A DNA stretch of 17,558 nt, from contig DATESZ010000235.1 of NCBI GenBank assembly GCA_035283845.1, forward strand, positions 1 through 17,558. The letters are read 5' to 3'. A program made the translations under genes and the position numbers. The notes beneath the pieces were generated by a model. It saw nothing but the letters and a program-made list of their open reading frames with translations, was not told the origin of the DNA and ran no database searches. Within the stretch, counting starts at the first letter, position 1, and each line of letters opens with the position of its first letter. Source of the DNA: DATESZ01 sp035283845 (GTDB lineage: Bacteria; Desulfobacterota; Syntrophia; Syntrophales; JACQWR01). This document shows positions 1 to 7,233 of the stretch, piece after piece.

Positions 1-624
1 TTGAACATCCAGGAACTTTACCTTAACTCTCTCAGAAGTTTCGGCATAGATCCGCTGGAACATGATATACGCTTCGTGGAGGATGACTGGGAATCTCCCA
101 CGCTGGGCGCCTGGGGTCTGGGCTGGGAAGTCTGGCTTGACGGCATGGAAATATCGCAGTTCACCTATTTTCAGCAGGCAGGGGGATTCGATCTCAAACC
201 GGTCAGCGCCGAACTTACTTACGGGATCGAGCGTATTGCCATGTACATCCAGGGCATTGACAATGTCTACGATCTGAAGTGGAACGACCATATCGCCTAC
301 GGGGACGTACACCACCGGAGCGAGGTGGAGTTTTCCATCCATAACTTCGAGCGGGCGGACGTGGAGATGCTAAGACGACTCTTCGACACGTACGAAAAGG
401 AAGGCATTAATCTTATTGAGCAAGGGCTGGTGCTGCCGGCTTACGACTACTGCCTGAAGTGTTCCCATACCTTCAACCTCCTGAACGCGAGAGGGGCCAT
501 CAGCGTTGCCGAACGCACCAGTTATATCGGGAGGGTAAGAAATCTGGCCAAACTCAGCGCCGAAGGCTACCTGAAACAGCGGGAAGAAATGGGCTATCCC
601 CTGCTGAAAACGGGAGTGTTTTAA
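1..624 (+). CDS. glyQ: Glycyl-tRNA synthetase alpha subunit, 3' part (partial)
   Basis: Catalytic alpha subunit of the bacterial alpha2-beta2 glycyl-tRNA synthetase, which charges tRNA-Gly with glycine in the cytoplasm. The 207 visible residues include the class II motif 3 region ELTYGIERIA at about residues 71-80 and end in LLKTGVF. GlyQ proteins are usually close to 290-300 residues, so roughly the first 85-90 are cut off by the window edge; the TTG at base 1 is an internal codon and not a start. The stop TAA at 622-624 shares one base with the ATG of glyS, an arrangement consistent with translational coupling of the two subunits. Identification is secure from the family sequence and the glyS neighbour. 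Nothing looks unusual apart from the truncation by the window. Confidence 0.97.
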   Translation: MNIQELYLNSLRSFGIDPLEHDIRFVEDDWESPTLGAWGLGWEVWLDGMEISQFTYFQQAGGFDLKPVSAELTYGIERIAMYIQGIDNVYDLKWNDHIAYGDVHHRSEVEFSIHNFERADVEMLRRLFDTYEKEGINLIEQGLVLPAYDYCLKCSHTFNLLNARGAISVAERTSYIGRVRNLAKLSAEGYLKQREEMGYPLLKTGVF

Positions 625-2693
625 TGGACAAGGAACTATTGCTGGAGATAGGTACGGAAGAGATACCGGCCGCTTTTTTACCTCAGGCAATGAAAGATAT
701 GGAGGAGATGATCCGGCGGGAATTCGCCGATATGAAGCTCTCCCACGGCGCAATAAAAACCATGGCGACACCGAGGCGATTGGTCCTGATAGTATCAGAA
801 TTGGCGGAAAAGCAGGAGGAGCGGGTCATAGAAAAACTCGGACCGGCTAAGAAAGCGGCCTTCGATGAGAAAGGCAATCCCACCCCGGCGGCAACAGGTT
901 TTGCCAGGGGTCAGGGAGTGGATGTCACTTCGCTGGAAACGCTTGTAACCGACAAGGGGGAATACGTAGCCGTCAGAAAGAAGATCAAGGTTGAAGAAAC
1001 AAAAGCCCTGCTTCCGCAGATCCTTCCGAAATTCATCTCCTCAATCCCTTTCAGGAAATCCATGCGCTGGGCTGATTTTGAATTGCGCTTCGCCAGGCCG
1101 ATCCACTGGATACTGGCCCTATATGGCGGGGAAGTGATTCCCTTCAGTATAGAAAACATCAAAAGCGGCAATAAGTCTTACGGCCACCGTTTCCTGAATC
1201 CGGCCGCTTTCGAGGTAAGAAGCCCGGGAGAATATCTTGACCGGGCCCGGGAGCATTTCGTCATCGTTGACCCGGACGAGCGCAGGAAACTTATCCTGGA
1301 AGCGGCAGAGGCGGCCGCCCGTTCCCTTGCGGGTAAGGCGTTCTACAACGAAGAATTGCTGGATACGGTAACCTACATCGTAGAATATCCTACCGTCATC
1401 ATGGGAAGTTTCGACAGGAGTTACCTTTCCCTGCCCAAAGAGGTGCTCACCTCATCCATGATGGTCCAACAGAAATATTTCCCTCTGACCGACGATAGCG
1501 GAACCCTCCTCCCCCATTTCCTGACCGTGGCAAATACCATGCCCCGTGACCCTGCCGTGGTAAAACGGGGGAATGAAAAAGTGATCCGCGCCCGTCTCTC
1601 CGATGCAAAATTCTTCTTTGAGGAAGACCGTAAAATTTCTCTGGAGGAACGTTTGGAGCAGCTAAGAGGCACAATGTTCCATACCCTGCTTGGCACCTCC
1701 TACGAAAAGGTCATGCGCGTCCGGGGCCTTGCCGTGGAGATCGCCTCTGTGCTGAATCCCGATCTGAAAGAGCGGGTCTTTCGCGTTGCCACGCTGGCCA
1801 AGGCGGATCTCGGCACCCAGATGGTAGGGGAATTTCCCGAATTGCAGGGTATCATGGGTCGCGAATATGCACTCCTTGCCGGCGAGGATCCGTTGGTGGC
1901 CAGGGCAGTCTATGAACATTATTTGCCCGTCAGCGCCACAGGCGCCTTACCGGAAACAGATGAAGGCGCCGTGGTAAGCATTGCCGATAAGATGGATTCC
2001 ATCGCCGGGTTTTTCGGCGTCAACCTTATGCCTACCGGCGCCGCCGATCCCTATGCCCTGCGACGGCAGTCCCTCGGCATCATCAACATCATACTCGCCA
2101 GACGATACGGGCTGCCTTTGGATACACTGATCGAGAAAAGTCTTCTCATCCTCGGAGAAAGGTTGAAACGACCGCCGGAAGAAGTCAAGTCCGATATTTT
2201 GGCCTTTTTCAAATCCCGCTTTGAAAACCAGTTGATCTCACAGGGGCATCCATACGACGTGGTGGACGCCGTTCTATCAATAAACGCAACGGACTTAGTA
2301 AGATCAATCAATAAAATGGATGCTTTAGAAGCGGTAAGGGGTGATGCAGGTTTTGAACCGCTCGCCGTTGCTTTTAAAAGGGTCGGCAACATCATAAAAG
2401 ACTTCCAGGGAGGTTCCGTTGATCCCGGTCTTCTTGAAGGTGAAGTGGAACAAAACCTTTACAACGCCTATCTCGAGGTAAGAGAAAGGGTAAAATCCTT
2501 TATCGATAACGGAGAATACCTCTCAAGCCTGCGGGAAATAGCGCGTCTTCGCCGGCCGGTGGATGATTTTTTTGATTCCGTCCTCGTAATGGCGGAAAAC
2601 GAAAAAATAAGGTTCAACAGGCTTTCCCTCCTTGAGGCGATTTCCTCCATCTTCCGCCAAATCGCCGATTTTTCCAGGATCGTCACCCCTTAA
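624..2693 (+). CDS. glyS: Glycyl-tRNA synthetase beta subunit
   Basis: Beta subunit of the tetrameric glycyl-tRNA synthetase, needed for tRNA recognition and for activity of the alpha subunit. The 689-residue product has the usual family length. It opens with the characteristic LLLEIGTEEIPA (residues 5-16), carries the conserved central region with GTQMVGEFPELQG and PTGAADPYALRRQ, and ends in an all-alpha DALR-type anticodon-binding region (about the last 110 residues). The ATG at 624 was chosen because it begins the conserved N-terminus and has GGGAG about 8 bases upstream; the open frame continues back to 459 inside glyQ but that part reads as unrelated sequence. It is co-transcribed with glyQ. 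It ends 20 bases before the convergent cyclase gene, with no obvious terminator between them. Confidence 0.97.
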   Translation: MDKELLLEIGTEEIPAAFLPQAMKDMEEMIRREFADMKLSHGAIKTMATPRRLVLIVSELAEKQEERVIEKLGPAKKAAFDEKGNPTPAATGFARGQGVDVTSLETLVTDKGEYVAVRKKIKVEETKALLPQILPKFISSIPFRKSMRWADFELRFARPIHWILALYGGEVIPFSIENIKSGNKSYGHRFLNPAAFEVRSPGEYLDRAREHFVIVDPDERRKLILEAAEAAARSLAGKAFYNEELLDTVTYIVEYPTVIMGSFDRSYLSLPKEVLTSSMMVQQKYFPLTDDSGTLLPHFLTVANTMPRDPAVVKRGNEKVIRARLSDAKFFFEEDRKISLEERLEQLRGTMFHTLLGTSYEKVMRVRGLAVEIASVLNPDLKERVFRVATLAKADLGTQMVGEFPELQGIMGREYALLAGEDPLVARAVYEHYLPVSATGALPETDEGAVVSIADKMDSIAGFFGVNLMPTGAADPYALRRQSLGIINIILARRYGLPLDTLIEKSLLILGERLKRPPEEVKSDILAFFKSRFENQLISQGHPYDVVDAVLSINATDLVRSINKMDALEAVRGDAGFEPLAVAFKRVGNIIKDFQGGSVDPGLLEGEVEQNLYNAYLEVRERVKSFIDNGEYLSSLREIARLRRPVDDFFDSVLVMAENEKIRFNRLSLLEAISSIFRQIADFSRIVTP

Positions 2694-2713
2694 GTAAATA
2701 GTTATAAAAGACG

Positions 2714-4999
2714 TTATTTCGTTTTCATAATCCAGCCGCCGTCCCAGTCTTCGCCAGGAGGCTGTTCCTGGAAAGCAAGGCACCGTTCTGTGTACATCTT
2801 GCAGAGCTGCTCATGGGGGTTCACGCGGAGCGCCTCGTTGAAGCAGCCGATTGCACGGTCCCACTCACGGCGGCGGTAAAGCGCAAGGCCGTCCCGGAAT
2901 TGGTTCAGCACGTCAATCAGGCCGGGGTAGGTCTCTTCATCATGGTAGTCGAGCACCTCGTAAACCCCAACGCTCTCCGTCTTTCCTTTGACCTGCACCC
3001 GGTCTACCTCGCGGATCCGATAGGTTCCCTTCAGGCGCCGGTAGGTGTTTTCGCTGATCAGGATGCTGGCATAGTACTGTTTGCAGAGTCCTTCCAAGCG
3101 GGAAGCAAGGTTAACGCCGTCGCCGATCAGGGTGTAGTCCATCCGCTTCGGCGAGCCGATGTTGCCGGAGACGATCGTGTCCGTATTAAGACCGATGCCC
3201 ATGCCGACCGGTTTCTTCCCTTCGGCGATACGTTGGCGGTTCCAGATATGCAGCGCATTGATCATTCCGATAGCCGCCCGGACGGCCCGGTCCTCATCGT
3301 CGTTATGGGAAAGCGGAATACCGAAAGCGGCCATGATGGCATCCCCGATGAACTTATCCAGCATCCCCCCCTCTTTCTGAATGCATTCAACCATGACCGT
3401 AAAATATTCGTTCAGCAGGGAAACCGTCCCTTGCGCGCCCAGCTCCTCGGTCAGGGTTGTGAAGCCCCGGATATCCGAAAAAAGTACCGTCGCCACGGTG
3501 CTCTTCCCCCCCAAGAGTTCCTCTCCGCTCTCAAGGATCTGATCGGCCAGCCCCGGATCCATGTAGCGGGACATGGTGGACTTCATACGCTTTTCACTCG
3601 TAATGTCATCAATGATGATCATGGAACCGAGCTTCTTTTGGGCCGTGCTGACCAGCGGGAGGATCGTCAGGTTAACCGATGATACCCTGTTTTCCCCGAA
3701 GGCAACCTCTGCATCCATAATGATCTCCGGGTTGCCTTTACTCCCGACATGCCGGATCTTATCGAGTACCCAGGCATTGGAACCGGTAAAGAAATCGCCG
3801 CCGGCCCGATTGAGAATATCGTCTGGGTCAATCTGAAGCATCTTCAAGCCGGCGGCATTGCAGGTAACAATCTTTTCATCTTCATTCAGGGTGATCACAC
3901 CATTTGACATGCTCTCTAACATGCTCTCGCTGTAGTTCTTCATATTCTGGACGTCGTCGAAGAGCTTGGCATTCTCGAGGGCGATGGAGACCTGGGCGGT
4001 GAAGGCCTTCAGGCGCGATTCATCTTCCGCTGTGAAAGGACCGCCTCGCTTGTTAAGGACCTGCGTCACACCGATGATCTTACCGTCCTTGTTGATCACG
4101 GGGACGCAGAGGATGGAGCGTGTGAAAAAGCCCGTTTTTTTGTCGAAGGCGGGGTTGAAGCGGAGGTCCGCGTAGGCGTAAGGGATGTTGACCGTCTGCC
4201 GGGAGGTGAAGACCGTCCCGGCGATCCCCAAATGGCTCGGCAGGCGGATCTCCGTTGCATTCAGCCCCAGACCAATCTTGGAGAATAGTTCGTTTGTCTT
4301 CTCGTCATTGAGAAAAAGCGTTGCCCGTTCCGCATTCAGCATGCGCGTCGCCTCGGACATGACCTTCTGGAGGAGGGCGCCAAGGTCGATCTCGGCGGTC
4401 ATATCGGAGACGATGTCGAAAAACTCCATCTCTTTCACGCGGAACCGCTTCATACGTTCTACGAACTGGGTGCTCTGCAGGGCAATCGCGGCCTGCGTCG
4501 TCATCGCCTCGAGGAGTTTCTGATCGGCCACCGTAAAACGACCGCTTTTCTTGTTCAAGGCCTGAGCAACGCCGATGATCTCCCCTTTCATCGTCCGTAT
4601 TGGAACGCAGAGGATCGCTTTCGTTTTGTAACCTGTTTGCTCGTCGATGGATGGGTTGAAGTAAGGATATTTGTAAGCGTCGTGAACGATAACTCCCTTG
4701 CCAGTGGTAAAGACATGTCCGGCCACGCCGGAATTGTTGAGGATTCTGATTTCGCGTTGGAAATTACCCTGGGCGACGTGGGAGTACAGCTCTCCCGTTT
4801 CGTTGTCATTGAGAAAAATGGTCCCCCGATCCGTGTTCAGCTCTCGGCTGGTAACCTCAACGAGCGTATGGAGGATTTCATCCAGCGTTTCGAACGCGGC
4901 GATTGTATTGGAGATACCAAGCAGGAGCTTCGTTTCGTTCCGTTTCCGATCTGGCGCATGTCCTGCAGCCGGTTTTTGCGAGGAGCTATTTTTTTTCAT
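2714..4999 (-). CDS. GAF-GAF-PAS class III adenylate cyclase (CyaB1-like)
   Basis: Probable cytoplasmic sensor enzyme making cAMP from ATP; no membrane segment is seen. Order of domains in the 761 residues: GAF-A (about 38-180), GAF-B (206-345), PAS (355-470), class III cyclase domain (497-680) and a C-terminal TPR-like helical hairpin (700-745). The cyclase domain retains both metal aspartates (D509 in FSDIRG, D553 in FIGDA), a purine-specifying pair of the class IIIb type (K549 and T623) and the transition-state residues N630 and R634, so it should be active and prefer ATP. GAF-B carries a complete NKFDE-type motif (N316, K317, F322, D326, E327), typical of GAF domains that bind cyclic nucleotides; GAF-A has Q160 in the final position. 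This layout matches Anabaena CyaB1, whose GAF domains bind cAMP. The start ATG at 4999 has GGAGGG 2 bases upstream and overlaps the end of the coiled-coil gene. Confidence 0.9.
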   Translation of the reverse strand: MKKNSSSQKPAAGHAPDRKRNETKLLLGISNTIAAFETLDEILHTLVEVTSRELNTDRGTIFLNDNETGELYSHVAQGNFQREIRILNNSGVAGHVFTTGKGVIVHDAYKYPYFNPSIDEQTGYKTKAILCVPIRTMKGEIIGVAQALNKKSGRFTVADQKLLEAMTTQAAIALQSTQFVERMKRFRVKEMEFFDIVSDMTAEIDLGALLQKVMSEATRMLNAERATLFLNDEKTNELFSKIGLGLNATEIRLPSHLGIAGTVFTSRQTVNIPYAYADLRFNPAFDKKTGFFTRSILCVPVINKDGKIIGVTQVLNKRGGPFTAEDESRLKAFTAQVSIALENAKLFDDVQNMKNYSESMLESMSNGVITLNEDEKIVTCNAAGLKMLQIDPDDILNRAGGDFFTGSNAWVLDKIRHVGSKGNPEIIMDAEVAFGENRVSSVNLTILPLVSTAQKKLGSMIIIDDITSEKRMKSTMSRYMDPGLADQILESGEELLGGKSTVATVLFSDIRGFTTLTEELGAQGTVSLLNEYFTVMVECIQKEGGMLDKFIGDAIMAAFGIPLSHNDDEDRAVRAAIGMINALHIWNRQRIAEGKKPVGMGIGLNTDTIVSGNIGSPKRMDYTLIGDGVNLASRLEGLCKQYYASILISENTYRRLKGTYRIREVDRVQVKGKTESVGVYEVLDYHDEETYPGLIDVLNQFRDGLALYRRREWDRAIGCFNEALRVNPHEQLCKMYTERCLAFQEQPPGEDWDGGWIMKTK

Positions 5000-5315
5000 A
5001 TCCCTCCAGTGCGTCTCTCATAACCCCTATCATATTGCGCAATTGCTTCACCTCATCCCGGGCCGCCTGTTCGATGGCCCGGCATTGCCCTTCGTATTCT
5101 ATATTACGGCGCTCCAATTCATCGCGCAGTGCAGTGATCGTTTTTTTAAGCTGCCCGATCTCATCACTCGCCGCAGTCAGGGATTGCTGAAGGCGTCCCT
5201 GCTCGCCGAGCCGCATCTTTTCCATCTCGTCGCGCAGAGCCCCGATCATCTCCTTCAGATGCCGGTTTTCCGTCTCCAAGCCGTAAATTTCATTCCTTTC
5301 CGATGGGGACGTCAT
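4986..5315 (-). CDS. Small coiled-coil protein of three 36-residue repeats
   Basis: A 109-residue charged, largely helical protein of no family I recognise. It has no signal peptide or membrane segment. It is made of three repeats in exact 36-residue register: cores HLKEMIGALRDEME (19-32), QLKKTITALRDELE (55-68) and QLRNMIGVMRDALE (91-104), each preceded in the second and third copies by a DE pair (51-52 and 87-88). The pattern predicts a long coiled coil. The ATG at 5315 follows GAGGG at about 6 bases, and a strong promoter lies just upstream. The last 14 bases overlap the start of the cyclase gene, so the protein is probably made with the cyclase and may bind it, scaffold it or help it dimerise; this role is inferred from position only. 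Confidence 0.8.
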   Translation of the reverse strand: MTSPSERNEIYGLETENRHLKEMIGALRDEMEKMRLGEQGRLQQSLTAASDEIGQLKKTITALRDELERRNIEYEGQCRAIEQAARDEVKQLRNMIGVMRDALEGYEKK

Positions 5316-5353
5316 GAATTTCCCTCTTTTGAAAATAACTTGTTTTTACGGGA

Positions 5354-5382
5354 AGTATAGGGATGGTTTTTTTATGTGTCAA
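5354..5382 (-). promoter_or_regulatory. Near-consensus sigma-70 promoter for the coiled-coil/cyclase unit
   Basis: Read on the minus strand, TTGACA (5382-5377, perfect -35) is followed after exactly 17 bases by TATACT (5359-5354, five of six -10 bases). Transcription would begin near 5347, giving a leader of about 30 bases before the ATG at 5315. It lies in the 88-base gap between the end of the upstream ABC transporter gene and the coiled-coil gene, which suggests the signalling pair is transcribed separately from the transporter operon. Confidence 0.8.
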
Positions 5383-5403
5383 GAAATAATAGCCGCAAAA
5401 CAA

Positions 5404-7233
5404 TCAATAATAAGACTCCTTTGGGTCTTTTGTGGAGAGATCGTTAGTGCCTCCGTTTCCCTGGGCCTGGTACTGAAGCTCATAGAGACGGGAATAGAGC
5501 TCCCGGCGGGCCAGGAGCTCCTGGTGACTCCCCTCCTCCCAGATCTCCCCCTTGTGGATGACCAGGATACGGTTCACGTTCTTGATGGTGGACAGGCGGT
5601 GTGCGATGATAAGCGCGGTGCGGTCTTTGAACAACTCCCTGAGGGCTTCCTGGATCAGAAGCTCGGTACGGGTGTCCACAGAACTGGTGGCTTCGTCGAG
5701 GATCAATATCCGGGGGTCGAAGGCCAGAACGCGGGCAAAGGAAAGGAGCTGACGCTGTCCCTGGGAAAGAGTGACCCCCCGCTCCTGGACTTCTTCCTCA
5801 TAGCGGCCCGGCAACCCTTCAATGAAAGGGGCTATGTGGACGCGTTGAGCGGCCTCGATCATTTCCTCCTTTCCTATGCGCCGATCGCCAAGGGTGATGT
5901 TGTCGGCGATGTTGCCGGAAAACAGGAAAACGTCCTGCAGGACGAGACCCAGGTGGCGCCGCAGTTCCTGCTTGTTCCATTCCCGGATGTCGATGCCGTC
6001 CACCATGATCGAGCCGCGTTCGATTTCGTAGAATCGGCACAGGGCAGAGATTATGGAAGTCTTGCCTCCTCCCGTGGCGCCCACCAAGGCAATTTTTTCG
6101 CCCGGATTAACGCGGAAAGAAATTCCCTTGAGGACCGGCTCGCCGGGTTGATAGGAGAGCCACACATCCTTGAACTCCAGGGCGCCCTCAAGATGCTGCG
6201 GTTGTCTTGAAACCTTTGGATTTTTTATGCTTTCCTGTGTGTCTAAGAGATTGAATATCCGTTCGGAGGAGGCCATGGCAGCCTGCATGATGTTGTATTT
6301 TTCGGCGATGTCGCGGATCGGATGATAAATGCGCTGGATATACTGGATAAAGGCAACTATGACCCCCGGCAGGAGGGCCTGTCTAACGATGAGGCTGCCC
6401 CCGTACCAGAGGGTAATGCCTATGGTCAGGGCACTGAAGATTTCCACGATAGGAAAAAACATGGCGTTATAGCGGATGCTGCGCAAAAAGACGTTCCGGT
6501 GATCCGTGTTCACTGCCTGGAACCGTTCATAAATCTTCTGCTCCTGCCCGAAAGACTGGATCGTCCCGATTCCCGCAATGCTCTCCTGAAGGTTGGCATT
6601 AAGTCGGGCAATGATCCGTCGGCTTTCCCGATAAACGTCACGGGACTTGCGGCGGTAGAAGCGGCTGAAATAGAAGATGAGAGGAAAAGCCGTAATAGTT
6701 GCCAGGGCCAGCTTCCAGTTCAAAAACAACATGGCCCCCGCGATCCCGAACACCGTGAAGGCATCCCCTAAGAGACCTACCACGCCGACGCTGAACATTT
6801 CGTTAAGCGTCTCCACGTCATTGATCATGCGGGTCATCAGGCGGCCCACGGGGTTCCGGTCAAAGTAAGCCATATCCAGTTTTTGCAGATGGGCAAATGT
6901 CTCGGTCCTTAAGTCGTGCATGGCCTTTTGGCTGATATATTCCGTGAGGTAGCTCTGGGCGAACAGGAAAAAGAAACCGAGGAAAACGCTGCTCAGATAG
7001 GCCAGCGCCATGAGGTCCAGGCCGTGCAGGTTTCTTGTCGCAATGTACCGGTCGATAGCGATCTTGGTAAGGTAGGGTCCCAGGAGTTGGGTTCCCGTGT
7101 AAAACGTCAATAACAGGAAGGAAAGCGCCATGAGCTTCCAGTAGGGCTTCAGGTACAGGAGTATCCGCTTCATGAGACGGGGGTCGTAAGCCTTGCCCAG
7201 AATCTCGTCATCCCGTTGAATGGTATCGGTCAC
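5404..7233 (-). CDS. ABC exporter half-transporter, larger subunit (LSQGQ signature)
   Basis: A 609-residue fused membrane and ATPase half-exporter of the MsbA/BmrCD class in the inner membrane. An exporter transmembrane domain (six predicted helices, about residues 30-320) precedes the nucleotide-binding domain. The latter shows Walker A GATGGGKT (385-392), Q-loop Q433, Walker B with catalytic glutamate (ILILDE, D513-E514) and switch H545. The ABC signature is LSQGQ (489-493) instead of LSGGQ. In heterodimeric exporters this altered signature faces the subunit whose catalytic glutamate is replaced, and the neighbouring gene has just that change. The start is GTG at 7233, overlapping the stop of the upstream partner by 4 bases (GTGA). 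Drug, lipid and peptide substrates are all possible; none can be assigned. Confidence 0.93.
   Translation of the reverse strand: MTDTIQRDDEILGKAYDPRLMKRILLYLKPYWKLMALSFLLLTFYTGTQLLGPYLTKIAIDRYIATRNLHGLDLMALAYLSSVFLGFFFLFAQSYLTEYISQKAMHDLRTETFAHLQKLDMAYFDRNPVGRLMTRMINDVETLNEMFSVGVVGLLGDAFTVFGIAGAMLFLNWKLALATITAFPLIFYFSRFYRRKSRDVYRESRRIIARLNANLQESIAGIGTIQSFGQEQKIYERFQAVNTDHRNVFLRSIRYNAMFFPIVEIFSALTIGITLWYGGSLIVRQALLPGVIVAFIQYIQRIYHPIRDIAEKYNIMQAAMASSERIFNLLDTQESIKNPKVSRQPQHLEGALEFKDVWLSYQPGEPVLKGISFRVNPGEKIALVGATGGGKTSIISALCRFYEIERGSIMVDGIDIREWNKQELRRHLGLVLQDVFLFSGNIADNITLGDRRIGKEEMIEAAQRVHIAPFIEGLPGRYEEEVQERGVTLSQGQRQLLSFARVLAFDPRILILDEATSSVDTRTELLIQEALRELFKDRTALIIAHRLSTIKNVNRILVIHKGEIWEEGSHQELLARRELYSRLYELQYQAQGNGGTNDLSTKDPKESYY

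Noticed and set aside
459..623. Upstream extension of glyS to an ATG at 459
   Set aside because: It runs inside conserved glyQ in another frame and the added residues do not resemble GlyS.
2694..2713. Bidirectional terminator between the convergent glyS and cyclase genes
   Set aside because: The 20-base gap contains only short AT-rich matches and no stable GC stem; a terminator could extend into the coding ends but none is evident.
2813..3682. 289-codon open frame on the plus strand
   Set aside because: It is wholly antisense to the cyclase gene, whose protein has clear domains; the antisense translation has no recognisable family and no good ribosome site.
5314..6210. 298-codon open frame on the plus strand
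   Set aside because: Antisense to the ATPase domain of the ABC transporter; it is a reading-frame shadow of conserved coding sequence.
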